64,000 bases of DNA from NCBI RefSeq assembly GCF_900101755.1, contig NZ_FNAE01000002.1, positions 276,480-340,479 on the forward strand, written 5' to 3'. This DNA comes from Ectopseudomonas alcaliphila. GTDB taxonomy: Bacteria; Pseudomonadota; Gammaproteobacteria; Pseudomonadales; Pseudomonadaceae. A program made the position numbers and the translations under genes. Numbering within the stretch: the first letter of the stretch is position 1; each line of letters starts with the position of its first letter. The notes beneath the pieces were generated by a model. That model ran no database searches. It saw only the letters and a list, made by a program, of their open reading frames with translations, and was not told where the DNA came from. This document shows positions 44,137-53,462 of the stretch, one piece after another.

Positions 44137-44628
44137 ATGTCATTTTGCCTGGGAGGCGCTCTTTTACTGGGAATCTGTACCCAAGCCTCCGCCACCTTTC
44201 GCATTCACACCATTCCTGCCGCCCCGCAAGCGGCCGCGCCCAAACCGGCGAGCGAAGTGATCGACCGCGCCCTCAGCGCGCTGGGCACTCCATACCGTTG
44301 GGGCGGTGCCAGCCTGCGCCATGGCTTCGATTGCAGCGGCCTGGTGCAATACGCCTTCAAGACCCAGGACGACCTCGAGCTGCCGCGCACCTCCCGCGCC
44401 TTGTCGCGCCTGGATGCGCCCTCGGTGAAACGCAGCGACCTGCAGCCGGGTGATCTGCTGTTCTTCCGCATTCGCAGCCGTTCGGTGGACCATGTGGCCA
44501 TCTACATCGGCGAGGGCCGTTTCGTCCATGCGCCGCGTCGCGGCACCAAGGTGCGCATCGACCGCCTCAACAATGCTTACTGGCAGCGTCATTTCCAGCT
44601 GGCCAAGCGGGTGGTGCCGGAGGCCTGA
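44137..44628 (+). CDS. NlpC/P60 cell-wall peptidase, secreted
   Basis: From ATG 44137 this 163-aa protein has a signal peptide (MSFCLGGALLLGICTQASA) and a C40 domain. The catalytic Cys is in HGFDCSGLVQYAF, the His in SVDHVAIYIGEGRFVHA. GTPYRWGGAS precedes the Cys as usual. It should cleave peptidoglycan stem peptides in the periplasm. A TTG at 44122 and an ATG at 44062 are alternative starts. It is the last chromosomal-looking gene before the hrp island. Confidence 0.85.
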   Translation: MSFCLGGALLLGICTQASATFRIHTIPAAPQAAAPKPASEVIDRALSALGTPYRWGGASLRHGFDCSGLVQYAFKTQDDLELPRTSRALSRLDAPSVKRSDLQPGDLLFFRIRSRSVDHVAIYIGEGRFVHAPRRGTKVRIDRLNNAYWQRHFQLAKRVVPEA

Positions 44629-44736
44629 TGCGCTGAACCAGCAGGGATGGCCGTTTCTTCGATCAGCCACCATGACGGCCATGAGCAGGCATAACTACCT
44701 GAAATATTAAACTTTTGTGAATTCCGCACCCGGCTA

Positions 44737-44764
44737 GGAACCCCATCCGAACGCTTGCCACCCA
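44737..44764 (+). promoter_or_regulatory. HrpL-dependent promoter (hrp box) of the shcM-hopM1 operon
   Basis: GGAACC, 15 bases, CCACCCA. This is an exact hrp box, 42 bases before the chaperone start. It marks the left edge of the T3SS island. Confidence 0.9.
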
Positions 44765-44805
44765 AGCGGCAGCTTTGATGGATGTCCCAGGTATGGAGGT
44801 GTTGA

Positions 44806-45243
44806 ATGCCCAGTGCTGCCTATTGCCGGTTGGTCGATGATGTATGCCAGCTGGCCTTGTTGCCGAACCCGAAAACGCTCTATGAACGAACCGCCCTGAC
44901 GGTGGGCAAGGTCAACTTCAGCCTGGTCGAGCGCTCAGGCGATCCGTACAGCGAAGTGTTGATCTATACCGACCTGGGGCCGTTGCCCAGTCAGCGTCGG
45001 GATGCCGTGCTGCTGCGCTTGCTGGATATCAACTTTCATCTGTTCGTCGGTGCTGGCAGTCCCAGCTGTTCCTACAACAGCGAGACCCAGCGCCTGACTC
45101 TGGGGGTCAGCCTGCTGCTGCAGGCGGCCACTGGCCAACGTTTGCTGGCGCTGCTCGGACAACTGGCCGACATGGCTCATAACTGGCGTGACGATCATTT
45201 CCTGGATCTCCCGGCCCCACGTCATGCACAGGCGAGGTTGTGA
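44806..45243 (+). CDS. shcM: Type III chaperone for the HopM1-like effector (CesT/ShcM type)
   Basis: This 145-aa small acidic cytoplasmic protein has CesT-like pattern: YCRLVDDVCQLALL helix, then GKVNFSLVERSGDPYSEVLIYTDLG strands, LLRLLDINFHLF. The stop overlaps the effector start as TGATG, the usual pairing of chaperone and effector. It follows an hrp box, and GGAGG lies upstream of the ATG. The name is assigned by partnership with the HopM1-like gene. Confidence 0.8.
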   Translation: MPSAAYCRLVDDVCQLALLPNPKTLYERTALTVGKVNFSLVERSGDPYSEVLIYTDLGPLPSQRRDAVLLRLLDINFHLFVGAGSPSCSYNSETQRLTLGVSLLLQAATGQRLLALLGQLADMAHNWRDDHFLDLPAPRHAQARL

Positions 45244-47474
45244 TGGACAGAATCCACCAGCCCAACCCAGCCGTACCCAATGGGGTTGGGCACACCCCAA
45301 GCTCGTCTCTCACTGGCTCGCCGCCTGCTGCAGCGGTATCGCAATCCAGCGTCACCGTGGCCAGCGAGGCCCCTTTGCAGGGGCGTCAGGCCGAGCGCGC
45401 GGCCAGGCCGCAGAGTGCGCTCGAACGTTACGAGTCCGCCTTCCCAGGGTTGCGGGAGTTGCGCCAGAAGGCTCAGCGTGAGGCGGCCCGGCAGGCGGAC
45501 ACGGACAGACCGGCCTATCACCCTCTGGAGGCTGCCAAGCGGCGCATGCTGATCGAAGGTGAATTGCTGCGGGCAAACCCTTCGCTGAGCCTGCAGCAGG
45601 CGTCGGAGATTCTCAATATGGGGCATGTCGAGCAGTTGGCCTCGCCGATTCCCTATGGCGACAGCCTGGAGAAAATGGCGACCGCTCTTGACCAGTTGTT
45701 CGCGCCGGGCCTGCAGGATGAGTTGCCGTCCTTGGTGCAATTGGGCGCGATACTGGACGAGGGCCTTGGTGAGATATCGCGCCACCTGGAAGGCCAGCTG
45801 GGTCTGTATCAGCAGGTACTGCAGCACACCGCGCTTGATGACACCGAGCGAGCCCAGGTGAAAGCCGGGCAGCAGGCCTTGCAGGCGCTGGCAGAGCGCT
45901 GGACGGAGGATATCAAGGGCAAGGTGCTGGGCAATGCACTGGAGTTGGCCGAAAGCCGCCTGCAGGGCCTGCAAAGGGCTCAGCAGCAAAACCCGGATCA
46001 AGTGGAACTCCAGACCCGGCAGTGGCAGAACATTCGCGACTACCTCAAGAGCGCGCAGGACGAGTTCGATACGCAAGGTGAGTTCGGCACGGCCTTGCAG
46101 CATGTCCGGCTCGACAGCCAGGTAGAGGCAATGAATGCCAGTAACCAGGGCCTGTTTTCCGCGATGCGTTCGTTCATGGCCAATGGTGTTCCGCCGGGTA
46201 TCGCCTCGACCTTGCTCTATGTGATGGCGCGCGCCTATGTCTCACCGCAGTTGGCCGGCGCAGAATTCGTCGGTCGTTCGCTGGGCAGTGGCATGGCCAT
46301 CGGTGCGGTGCATGAAACCCTGGACAACTTCGCTAAACCGGCGGCACGTGAGGTTCTGGCCTCGCTGGGCATGACGGAGTTGCGCGAGGTCGACCCGAGC
46401 GAAGTCATCCCGGACCCACCGCGTGCGGTGATCGTCGATGGGCGTTATCAGGAGCGCGACGCCGGACAAATGGCCGAAGCCCAGGCCGAGGTCGAGCAGG
46501 CGCGCAAGGCGTTCCTGAATGCACAGCAGGACTACAAGACGGGGACGCTGAGGGGTGATGCGATCACGCTGACCAGCCTGCCCGGTGCGCAGGCGGCTCG
46601 CGAGCTCGTCAACGTGCTGTCCACACAGAATGCCGCATCAACCGGGGCGATGGCACTGGCTGCGTTTCTGGGCAATGCCGGCATGTATGGCCTGCAGGCG
46701 ATGGGACAACGGCAGAAGACGTTCAGCCATGAGGGGCATCACCTGCCGACCCACGTACCCAAGCCGGCACCGCAGGAAGCGTTGGGCCAGCGTCTGGGCA
46801 ATGTGTTCAAGGATGGGTTGTCCACGATCAACCCGCTGGATGCCTCGGTCAGGCAGAAGTACGACAGCAAGGGCTGGAGCGCAGCGCTTGGCATGCTGGG
46901 CTACAACAGCCTCGAAGGTGCCATCAAGCCACTGGACACCAGTACAACCGGCGGCGCGGCCTCGTCCGTGATACTTACGGGGCTGCAGACGTTTCTCATG
47001 CAACAGGTGTTCTATGCCAACAAGCCTGCGGGTGATGAGGCCAAGGCAGGAGGAACCGGCCGTTTCGACAATGCGCTGAACAATATCCGTGACCCCGATC
47101 GGGAGACATTACCCCATGGCTCGCGCCCGGGCACGACGGAGCGCGGGATCGAAAACACCTACGACCGCTGGCGTGGCGTGATTCAGGGGCCACCGCAGGC
47201 CGCGACCGAGATCACCGAGGCTGTGACCAGCACGGTTGTGAGTGGTCTTGGGCAACTGGGGCGCCAGGTTGCTGAGCAGGCTTCGAGGCAGCAGCAACGG
47301 CTTACGTCCGAGGTCAGCACCAGGGTGTTCAGTGCGCTTTCGGGTGGGCTCGAGCACGTGGGGCGTCAGGTGGCAGAGCACGCCATGAGGCAGCGCGAGC
47401 GGTTCAGGGCGGCGGAGCCGCAAGTCGATATCGAAATGGGTTTGCAGGCACCTCGAGACCGAGACAACGTCTGA
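45243..47474 (+). CDS. hopM1: HopM1-family type III effector
   Basis: This 744-aa protein has a Ser/Thr/Pro-rich N-terminus expected of a secretion signal. It shares order and phrases with P. syringae HopM1 as I remember it: an AHET/VHETLDNFAKP segment, EVIPDP, and TGRFDNALNNIRDPDRETLPHG (HopM1: ALNNIRHPNRESLPH). Hydrophobic stretches near 320-370 and 570-630 fit a membrane-associated effector. HopM1 targets ARF-GEF trafficking in plants (established); whether this host is a plant is unknown. Chaperone pairing and an hrp box support secretion. The C-terminus ends in a DIEMGL stretch. Confidence 0.78.
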   Translation: MDRIHQPNPAVPNGVGHTPSSSLTGSPPAAAVSQSSVTVASEAPLQGRQAERAARPQSALERYESAFPGLRELRQKAQREAARQADTDRPAYHPLEAAKRRMLIEGELLRANPSLSLQQASEILNMGHVEQLASPIPYGDSLEKMATALDQLFAPGLQDELPSLVQLGAILDEGLGEISRHLEGQLGLYQQVLQHTALDDTERAQVKAGQQALQALAERWTEDIKGKVLGNALELAESRLQGLQRAQQQNPDQVELQTRQWQNIRDYLKSAQDEFDTQGEFGTALQHVRLDSQVEAMNASNQGLFSAMRSFMANGVPPGIASTLLYVMARAYVSPQLAGAEFVGRSLGSGMAIGAVHETLDNFAKPAAREVLASLGMTELREVDPSEVIPDPPRAVIVDGRYQERDAGQMAEAQAEVEQARKAFLNAQQDYKTGTLRGDAITLTSLPGAQAARELVNVLSTQNAASTGAMALAAFLGNAGMYGLQAMGQRQKTFSHEGHHLPTHVPKPAPQEALGQRLGNVFKDGLSTINPLDASVRQKYDSKGWSAALGMLGYNSLEGAIKPLDTSTTGGAASSVILTGLQTFLMQQVFYANKPAGDEAKAGGTGRFDNALNNIRDPDRETLPHGSRPGTTERGIENTYDRWRGVIQGPPQAATEITEAVTSTVVSGLGQLGRQVAEQASRQQQRLTSEVSTRVFSALSGGLEHVGRQVAEHAMRQRERFRAAEPQVDIEMGLQAPRDRDNV

Positions 47475-47500
47475 CAAACCGGCAGGTTCAGGAGGAGTCT

Positions 47501-47572
47501 GTAGGAGCCAGCTTGCTGGCGATCAGGTGCCTGGCACATGACGAAAAGCATCGCCGGCAAGCCGGCTCCTAC
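47501..47572. repeat. REP element within the T3SS island
   Basis: GTAGGAGCCAGCTTGCTGGCGAT pairs with ATCGCCGGCAAGCCGGCTCCTAC. It separates hopM1 from the convergent hrpV end. Presence of the host REP type suggests the island has been resident for some time (inference). Confidence 0.85.
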
Positions 47573-47669
47573 GGATTTGCGGCGCTAAAAGCGGTGCCTC
47601 CGAAGACCTGCTGTGGTATCCGACAGGCATTGGCCGGTGGGGTTGCTCACCGGCTTTGGTCATTCGGGA

Positions 47670-48020
47670 TCAGGACGGCAGATGGCCAAGTCCTGCCAAC
47701 TGCAGCTGTTCACGGCAGATATCGTCCATGGAGTTGCCCACCCCTGCAGCGTCCGGACTGGCATGCCACACCACGAAGTCCTGTTGCACGTTGAGGAAGA
47801 GGAAGTAGTCGCTGTAACGGTCGGACTCGACGAAGCGGCGCTCCAGGGCATTACGCAATTGCTCGGGGCTCATTGCGAGGTTCTCCACGTGCAAGGCGAT
47901 GCCCCAGTCCTGATGCTCTCGCCGGCTCACAAAGGTCACGCCTGAGGCCACGGGCCAGACGGCGCTCCTTTCGGCAGCCACGTGCTCATAGAACGCCAGT
48001 TTCTGCGATACCTGTTTCAT
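47670..48020 (-). CDS. hrpV: HrpV, negative regulator of hrp expression
   Basis: This 116-aa protein matches HrpV in length and position (last gene of the hrcC operon). Pattern: SAVWPVASGVTF, MSPEQLRNALERRF, DYFLFLNVQQDFVVWHA and MDDICREQLQLAGL. In P. syringae HrpV binds HrpS and is relieved by HrpG. It lies two bases after the hrpT stop. Confidence 0.82.
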   Translation of the reverse strand: MKQVSQKLAFYEHVAAERSAVWPVASGVTFVSRREHQDWGIALHVENLAMSPEQLRNALERRFVESDRYSDYFLFLNVQQDFVVWHASPDAAGVGNSMDDICREQLQLAGLGHLPS

Positions 48021-48022
48021 GC

Positions 48023-48226
48023 TCAGTCCTTCAGAGGAACGACGGTGTAATCCCGCTCGGGGTCGCGATCATTGAGGCCCTGGCGCATGTCTTCCGGCCA
48101 CCAGACCACCAGGGCTCGGTTCGTGGAGTCAGGGCGTTCGCAGGCGTACCCGGAGCAGCCGCTCTTGCTGGCGCAGCCCGCCAACAAGGTCAGGGCCACG
48201 AGGACGGTCAGACAACGAATGGTCAT
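48023..48226 (-). CDS. hrpT: HrpT lipoprotein
   Basis: This 67-aa outer-membrane lipoprotein (lipobox LLAGC in LTLLAGCASK) matches HrpT size. The ATG at 48226 overlaps the hrcC stop as TGATG; an upstream TTG is rejected. HrpT probably acts as pilotin for secretin insertion (inference from family). Confidence 0.82.
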   Translation of the reverse strand: MTIRCLTVLVALTLLAGCASKSGCSGYACERPDSTNRALVVWWPEDMRQGLNDRDPERDYTVVPLKD

Positions 48227-50316
48227 CAAGGGGTGCTCCTGTGCAGCAATGAAGATCGGCCTTGCCCGGTTTTTTGCAGCGATTGCGGCTGGCGCAAGGC
48301 AATGAACACTTCGCTTTCCTCGCCAGGTTGCAGCCAGGCGCGTGGCCAGGCACTGACCCCCATGGCCCAGCGTCCCCCGCAGCGGCTCTCATCGATGCGT
48401 ATCGGCTCTGCCGTGTCGTTACGTGCCACCACCACCGCCACACCCCAACCATCGCGGGCGAACCACTGGGAGCGGTCGGCATCCAGCGTCAGTCCGTGAT
48501 CCGAATTGCAGAGCGTTTCTGCCCTGAGCGGCAAGGGCGTGCTGTCGAACCCGGAGGGCTGTATGCCATCAAGCAACTGGGTGAAGGCATGTTCGATGTC
48601 GCCCCGACTCGGGCGCTCGGCACCGCGGCGGCGTTCCTCGATCTCGCGAAGCTGTCGGTCCAGGTGATGCGGGTTGCCATGTTGCACGTAGCGCGCAGGG
48701 TTCACCTGATCCCCGATCAGACGAGGCGTGAGGATGAACAACCGCTCACGCCGGTTGAATTCGCGATTGCGTGACTGGAACAGCAATTTGCCGATGACCG
48801 GGATATCGCCGAGCAAGGGAATCTTGTTGATCCTGTCGTTGGCTTCGAGGCTGTGAAAGCCGCCGATCACCAGCGAGCCATGCTCGGCGATCACTGCCTG
48901 GGTGCTGACATTGCCACGGCGTACCGACGGCTGCTCCTCGGAGATGTTCGACTCGATGATCTGGCCATCTTCGATATCGACGATCAGCTGGACCTGGGAG
49001 CGGCTGCCCTGATTCAGTGACCTCGGGATCACCTGCAGGCTGGTGCCGGCGGTGATGGGTTGGATATTGGCCACGCGCTCGGCCAGCGCCGTCAGGTATT
49101 CGGTGCGGCTGAAGTCGATGACAGCGGGCTGGTTTTCCAGGGTCAGGATCGAGGGGTTGCCCATGATCGAGGCTGCCCCTGTGCCCTCCAGTGCACGCAA
49201 TTCTGCGGCGAACCGGCCGGCATCCTGGATGAACAGCGTCGAAGTGGTGCCGGGTTCGAACAGGTTGGCGCCGCCGCTGACACTGCCGGAGTTGAAGGCC
49301 CAGCGGCTGGACAGTTCGGCCAGCTCGTTACGGTCGATATCGAGAATCACGGCATCGATCTCGATCAGGTTGCGCGGCACGTCCAGTTGCTGGATGAGCC
49401 CCTGATAGATTGCCTTGCGCTCTGGCAGGTCATAGATCAGTACGGCGTTGTTGCGCACATCGGCGCTGACGCGGATCTGCGAGCGGCCGCGGCTTTCACT
49501 GCGCTTGCGCGAAGAGGACTGAGCCAGCCCCAGTACATTGTCGAGTCCCTGCTCGAGGAGGCCGCCATCCAGGCCGCTCATCCCAGCGTAAGGCAACCCC
49601 ATCGGGCGGGTTGGCGCCAGGCCTTGGGTCGTACCGGATGGTTGGAAAATGCCCACGCCGCTGATTGGTTCACCCCGTGACCGTGTTTCCAGAAGTTCGC
49701 GAAGGATGCTGGCCACACCCGCTACACGCAGCTCCTGATCACGATAGCGAATGGAGCGATCAGCCGCGTTGGCATATTTCAGGGCGAAGACGATGACGTC
49801 CTGCTTTTCCGCCTTCTCGGGTTCTTCGACCTTCTGGCTGTATTCGCGAATGAACTGCACGTACTGAGCCGGACCGCGAACCAGGACCAGGCCTTCTTCG
49901 GGGAGCGTGCCCCAGCCGAAACGTGGGTCGAGCAGGCCGATGGCGGTCAGTGCGTTTTCCAGGTCATCGACGGCATCTGGCGAGACCTCGATGCGGGCCG
50001 ACGTCTGCTCGCTGGTGGGGCTGACGTAGAGCGTTTCGTTGTAAACGAACCATTGGAACTGGTATTCACGCCCGAGTCGTTCGAGGAACTCCTGAGGATT
50101 GCTGGCGCGAATACGTCCGTCGACTATGCCATCCATGGGCGGCATGTCCAGTGACAGACCGAACTCCCGGGTGAAGTCCGCCAACGCCGAGTTCAGGTCG
50201 GTTTGTCGGGCATCGTAGGCATAGGCGGTCTGTTTCCAGCTTTCTGGTGGCACGGCATGCGCCGGTATGGATACAAGCAATAACAACCACGACAGCGATA
50301 TCAAGGTATTGCGCAT
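48226..50316 (-). CDS. hrcC: Outer-membrane secretin HrcC
   Basis: This 696-aa secretin has a signal peptide (LISLSWLLLLVSIPAHA), an N0/N1 domain (YDARQTDLNSALADF), and the secretin core with VIAEHGSLVIGGFHS and KIPLLGDIPVIGKLLFQSR, the classic GD domain ending. It forms the outer ring of the T3SS. It lies one base after hrpG. Confidence 0.95.
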   Translation of the reverse strand: MRNTLISLSWLLLLVSIPAHAVPPESWKQTAYAYDARQTDLNSALADFTREFGLSLDMPPMDGIVDGRIRASNPQEFLERLGREYQFQWFVYNETLYVSPTSEQTSARIEVSPDAVDDLENALTAIGLLDPRFGWGTLPEEGLVLVRGPAQYVQFIREYSQKVEEPEKAEKQDVIVFALKYANAADRSIRYRDQELRVAGVASILRELLETRSRGEPISGVGIFQPSGTTQGLAPTRPMGLPYAGMSGLDGGLLEQGLDNVLGLAQSSSRKRSESRGRSQIRVSADVRNNAVLIYDLPERKAIYQGLIQQLDVPRNLIEIDAVILDIDRNELAELSSRWAFNSGSVSGGANLFEPGTTSTLFIQDAGRFAAELRALEGTGAASIMGNPSILTLENQPAVIDFSRTEYLTALAERVANIQPITAGTSLQVIPRSLNQGSRSQVQLIVDIEDGQIIESNISEEQPSVRRGNVSTQAVIAEHGSLVIGGFHSLEANDRINKIPLLGDIPVIGKLLFQSRNREFNRRERLFILTPRLIGDQVNPARYVQHGNPHHLDRQLREIEERRRGAERPSRGDIEHAFTQLLDGIQPSGFDSTPLPLRAETLCNSDHGLTLDADRSQWFARDGWGVAVVVARNDTAEPIRIDESRCGGRWAMGVSAWPRAWLQPGEESEVFIALRQPQSLQKTGQGRSSLLHRSTP

Positions 50317-50317
50317 C

Positions 50318-50743
50318 TCATGCTCCCGGATGCAGTGCGTTGAAGGTCGGTTGCGGTGCGATGGTCGCCGCCTCGCGTATGGACACGTGAAGCAGGCTGA
50401 GCAGGGCGGCCCGCTGGTTGGCCAGCCGTTCCAGGCTGGCCAGCAGCTGATCTGCGGAGCAGGGGGCGCGATGCCAGTTCACCAGGACGAGTGCATGGGT
50501 GTCGGGGTCGATGGCGAATGCGCCATCGCAGGCACAGGCCAGGCCGGCGCCACCCTGGCTCAGCACCGCCTGCAATCGTTGGCGGTCGCTGGCTTCGAAG
50601 GGGTTGAGCACTTCCAGGCTGCATCTGACGCCGCCACCGATCTCGGCCAGGCGCGCGTTGGCATCGTCGATCCAGCAGTCGAGTGGCAGTGCGGACGCCT
50701 CGCACCATTGGGCGATGACGTCGGAGAATTCACTGAATTCCAT
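50318..50743 (-). CDS. hrpG: HrpG, cytoplasmic T3SS chaperone-like protein
   Basis: This 141-aa protein sits between hrpF and hrcC with the length of P. syringae HrpG (142). Pattern: MEFSEFSDVIAQWCEASALP, GFLACACDGAFAIDPDTHALVLVNWH-like middle. HrpG is thought to relieve HrpV repression. It overlaps hrpF by 14 bases. Confidence 0.78.
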   Translation of the reverse strand: MEFSEFSDVIAQWCEASALPLDCWIDDANARLAEIGGGVRCSLEVLNPFEASDRQRLQAVLSQGGAGLACACDGAFAIDPDTHALVLVNWHRAPCSADQLLASLERLANQRAALLSLLHVSIREAATIAPQPTFNALHPGA

Positions 50744-50954
50744 CGATGATCGCTTTGGTCAGGCCGTGTTGAGCGCGCAGCTCCTCACTGACCACGCTGC
50801 TGACGAGCTGGGCCTTGCGCGCCGCCTCGTTGTAGGCGTGCATGTCATTGATATCGGCGCTTTCGGCTGCCTGCAGCAAGGCATCGTCCTTGTTTCGCGC
50901 GGCGCTTTCCTGGGCGCGGTCCAGACGGTTACGCAGGGCTTCTAGGCTTGACAT
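50730..50954 (-). CDS. hrpF: HrpF, small T3SS component
   Basis: From ATG 50954 (MSSLEALRNRL) this gives 74 aa, the same as P. syringae HrpF. It is helical and coiled, and first in the hrpF-hrpG-hrcC-hrpT-hrpV operon. GGAGAG precedes the start, and an hrp box lies 31 bases upstream. It resembles YscE/SctF-type small proteins. Confidence 0.8.
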   Translation of the reverse strand: MSSLEALRNRLDRAQESAARNKDDALLQAAESADINDMHAYNEAARKAQLVSSVVSEELRAQHGLTKAIIDGIQ

Positions 50955-50984
50955 AGGAACTCTCCAGTCAGTGGACGATGTCAC

Positions 50985-51013
50985 TGAGTGGGGCGTCTGC
51001 CGTGGCGGGTTCC
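50985..51013 (-). promoter_or_regulatory. hrp box of the hrpF-hrcC operon
   Basis: On the minus strand: GGAACC, 16 bases, CCACTCA. It is 31 bases before the hrpF start and runs in its direction. Confidence 0.88.
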
Positions 51014-51114
51014 CTGGATGTTGCAGGATCTTTGGCTGGATATGATCAACCGCTCGTTTTGCCTGAGCAGGTCGGAGTGTCGCAGCCGCAATGGCTGGCT
51101 AGAGGCAGGCAACG

Positions 51115-51702
51115 CTACGCATGCTGGGCGTCGGGCAGGCTCGGCATCAGCCCGCGCTGCAACGAGGGCCAGTCGATGTGAAAGGTACCCAGCGTATTGC
51201 TCAGGCGCAGGGATTCAGGTGCCATGCCCGGGTCTTCCTGCACGTGCCAAAGCACGTCGAAGCCCATCGCCTGCAGCCAGGCGCGGACTGTGCTGGCGGC
51301 TTCGGGGTGACATGTCAGGTTCGCCTCAGCCTTGCTGGGCAGACCATCGGCCAGGTTGCGCAGCAAGGCGCTGATCCGCTGCGGCAGATCCGTTTCATCC
51401 AGCAACCGCGACAAGGCGATGTTCAATAGCGAGTCGACAGCGGACAAGGCATCGCGCTGATAGCTCGCGCGTTCCTCCTGTATCGCCTGAAGCTGTGCGT
51501 TGGCTTCGCTCCAGAAGCTGGCGACGGCTTCGTCGAGGTAGTGTTGGCGTTGTTCATGGGCCTGTTGCAGCAATTGTTCGGCCTGCAGACTCGCCTGGGC
51601 CAGAAGTTCGTCCGCACGCAGGCTTTCTTCAAGCAGCTGTCGGCGCAGAATCGGTTCTTCGAGTACGGCCGAGCCGAGCGCGAAGCGGCGTTTAGTCAAC
51701 AC
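51115..51702 (-). CDS. hrpE: HrpE (SctL-type ATPase regulator)
   Basis: This 195-aa protein starts at GTG 51702 (reads VLTKRRFALG), overlapping hrpD by 11 bases; the length agrees with HrpE (193). A long coiled stretch (ADELLAQASLQAEQLLQQAHEQRQHYL) and TCHPEAASTVRAWL with LRLSNTLGTFHIDW match SctL proteins. It binds the T3SS ATPase HrcN as part of the sorting platform. Confidence 0.87.
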   Translation of the reverse strand: MLTKRRFALGSAVLEEPILRRQLLEESLRADELLAQASLQAEQLLQQAHEQRQHYLDEAVASFWSEANAQLQAIQEERASYQRDALSAVDSLLNIALSRLLDETDLPQRISALLRNLADGLPSKAEANLTCHPEAASTVRAWLQAMGFDVLWHVQEDPGMAPESLRLSNTLGTFHIDWPSLQRGLMPSLPDAQHA

Positions 51703-52225
51703 GATTGCGCTCCATCTGCGAGGTTCGCCACAGTACCGCCGCCCACAAGGTGGCAAGGCGTTTGGCCGGTAGACCCGGGGGGACTTCTTCCAGCGAACCG
51801 GGCGCCCACTGCAGGCGCAGGCGTTCCCAGCATGCGGGTCCGGCCCAGGCGCCCAGTAACAGCCTGGGGTCTGTGGCTTCGGTCGTCAGCCACAAGCCGG
51901 GACGCAATGCCTTGCCCAGGCTGCGACACCAGTCAGCATCGGCAGGCAGGGCCTGGCTGGGGGCTTTTGCCGAACAGATGTGCTGTGCCAGGGTTAGCGC
52001 GTACTGGCGCTGGCTCTCGCCCAATGCCAGCCACTGCAGGACACCCTCATGCGGCGGTGGGGGCTGCGTAGCGCTGATGCCCAGAGACTGGACGAGCGCG
52101 GCATGACGGCTGTTGGCGCAATCTGCCGCAGCTTCCAGTAGCGGAGAAGATTGCCGCCAGCCCGGATGCGCGAAGTGCCAGGCCTCGCACCACCAGCGCA
52201 CCCAGCGCTCGGCAGCAGCACTCAT
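51692..52225 (-). CDS. hrpD: HrpD (SctK-like)
   Basis: This 177-aa protein is located between hrcJ and hrpE with the length of HrpD (176). It is tryptophan-rich (RWVRWWCEAWHFAHPGW). Its start overlaps the hrcJ stop by ATGA. It is probably the sorting-platform adaptor between HrcQ and the ring. Function is assigned by position. Confidence 0.78.
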   Translation of the reverse strand: MSAAAERWVRWWCEAWHFAHPGWRQSSPLLEAAADCANSRHAALVQSLGISATQPPPPHEGVLQWLALGESQRQYALTLAQHICSAKAPSQALPADADWCRSLGKALRPGLWLTTEATDPRLLLGAWAGPACWERLRLQWAPGSLEEVPPGLPAKRLATLWAAVLWRTSQMERNRVD

Positions 52226-53040
52226 GCGACGCGGCTCGGCAGCGTCGAGACGTTATGGCTGGCCCGATGTTGGGGCCGTACCCGACTGAGCAATACCAGG
52301 CGCCAGTCCTGGCGTACGGCCAGTGCCAGGATCGCCAACAGCAGCAGGCCTCCCAGGGGGATGAGCCAGGACATGAGCTGCCAGAATCCCAGCTTGTGGC
52401 TTTCGATCAGGAAGGGTCCGAACGGCACCAGGGTATCTGCATCCTGGAACTCGGCGGCCGGAACGAAGACGATGGAAAACTTTTCGCTGCTTTCGACCCC
52501 GGTACTGGCCAGGCCGGGAATGCTGCTGACCACCATCTGTTGAATGCGCCGCTGTACGGCATCAGGCTCCAGACTGGCCGCATGCTTGATGAAGACCGCG
52601 GCCGATGCCGGCTGTACCGGTTCGCCTGGTGCAATGCGCTCGGGCAACACGACATGCACCCGCGCGACGATGACGCCATCGATTTGCGACAGGGTCGATT
52701 CCAGTTCTTGCGACAGCGCATAGATGTAACGGGCGCGTTCCTCCAGCGGCGTGGAGATCACGCCTTCCTTCTTGAAGATTTCACCCAGGCTGGTCCGAGC
52801 CCGGCGTGGTAACCCGGCTGCTTCCAGTACGCGCACCGCTCGATTGATCTCTGCGGTGTCGACGGTCACCACGACACCCGCCTTCTCCGAGCGTTTGCGC
52901 GCGCTGATGCGGTGCTCACCGAGGGATGCGATGACCTCATTGGCATCGAGTTCGGAAAGGCCGCTGAACAGGTCGGTGCGATCACTGCATCCGCTCAACA
53001 GAAACAGGCACAGGGCGACAATGGGGAGCGTCCATTTCAC
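52222..53040 (-). CDS. hrcJ: HrcJ inner-ring lipoprotein (SctJ)
   Basis: This 272-aa lipoprotein has a lipobox LLSGCSD, two periplasmic ring-building motifs (LSELDANEVIASLGEHRISARK; ELESTLSQIDGVIVARVHVVLPER), and a C-terminal membrane helix near 215-240. It forms the inner-membrane ring of the needle complex. Confidence 0.95.
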   Translation of the reverse strand: MKWTLPIVALCLFLLSGCSDRTDLFSGLSELDANEVIASLGEHRISARKRSEKAGVVVTVDTAEINRAVRVLEAAGLPRRARTSLGEIFKKEGVISTPLEERARYIYALSQELESTLSQIDGVIVARVHVVLPERIAPGEPVQPASAAVFIKHAASLEPDAVQRRIQQMVVSSIPGLASTGVESSEKFSIVFVPAAEFQDADTLVPFGPFLIESHKLGFWQLMSWLIPLGGLLLLAILALAVRQDWRLVLLSRVRPQHRASHNVSTLPSRVA

Positions 53041-53050
53041 GGTATCGGTC

Positions 53051-53419
53051 CTACTGCATGTTGGTCAGTTTTTCGAGTGCCTGCCCTGTCTTGCTGACCA
53101 CCTTGGTCGTCACCGCCATTTGCAGCGAGTACTGCGAGAGGGCACGGCTCATATCCGTGATGGCGCTTACATCGTTGCCGGTAACGGCCTCTTTCATGTG
53201 GCGCATGGCTTGCCGCGAGAGATCATCCACAGACGTCATTCGAGCGTTCACCGTGTCGGCGATCACGGCCGCCAGGTGGCTGGGCTGCTCGGCTGTGTTG
53301 CCGTTGTCTCGCATCAAGCTGGAAAAAAGCTCGACATCTGCCTGAGAAGGCTCACTGACCAGTCCCTGGTCGAGCTTCAAGTCGGGACTCGTCAGTCCGT
53401 CTATCTTGGAAATGCTCAT
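53051..53419 (-). CDS. hrpB: HrpB (inner-rod/needle-adaptor protein)
   Basis: This 122-aa protein from ATG 53419 (MSISKIDGL) is helical with VVSKTGQALEKLTNM at the end, a typical SctI/PrgJ-like C-terminus. Length and position between hrpZ and hrcJ fit HrpB (124). Confidence 0.84.
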   Translation of the reverse strand: MSISKIDGLTSPDLKLDQGLVSEPSQADVELFSSLMRDNGNTAEQPSHLAAVIADTVNARMTSVDDLSRQAMRHMKEAVTGNDVSAITDMSRALSQYSLQMAVTTKVVSKTGQALEKLTNMQ

Positions 53420-53462
53420 ATGAAAACTCCTGCAGGCGATGTCGATTAGGGGGTAACGGATA

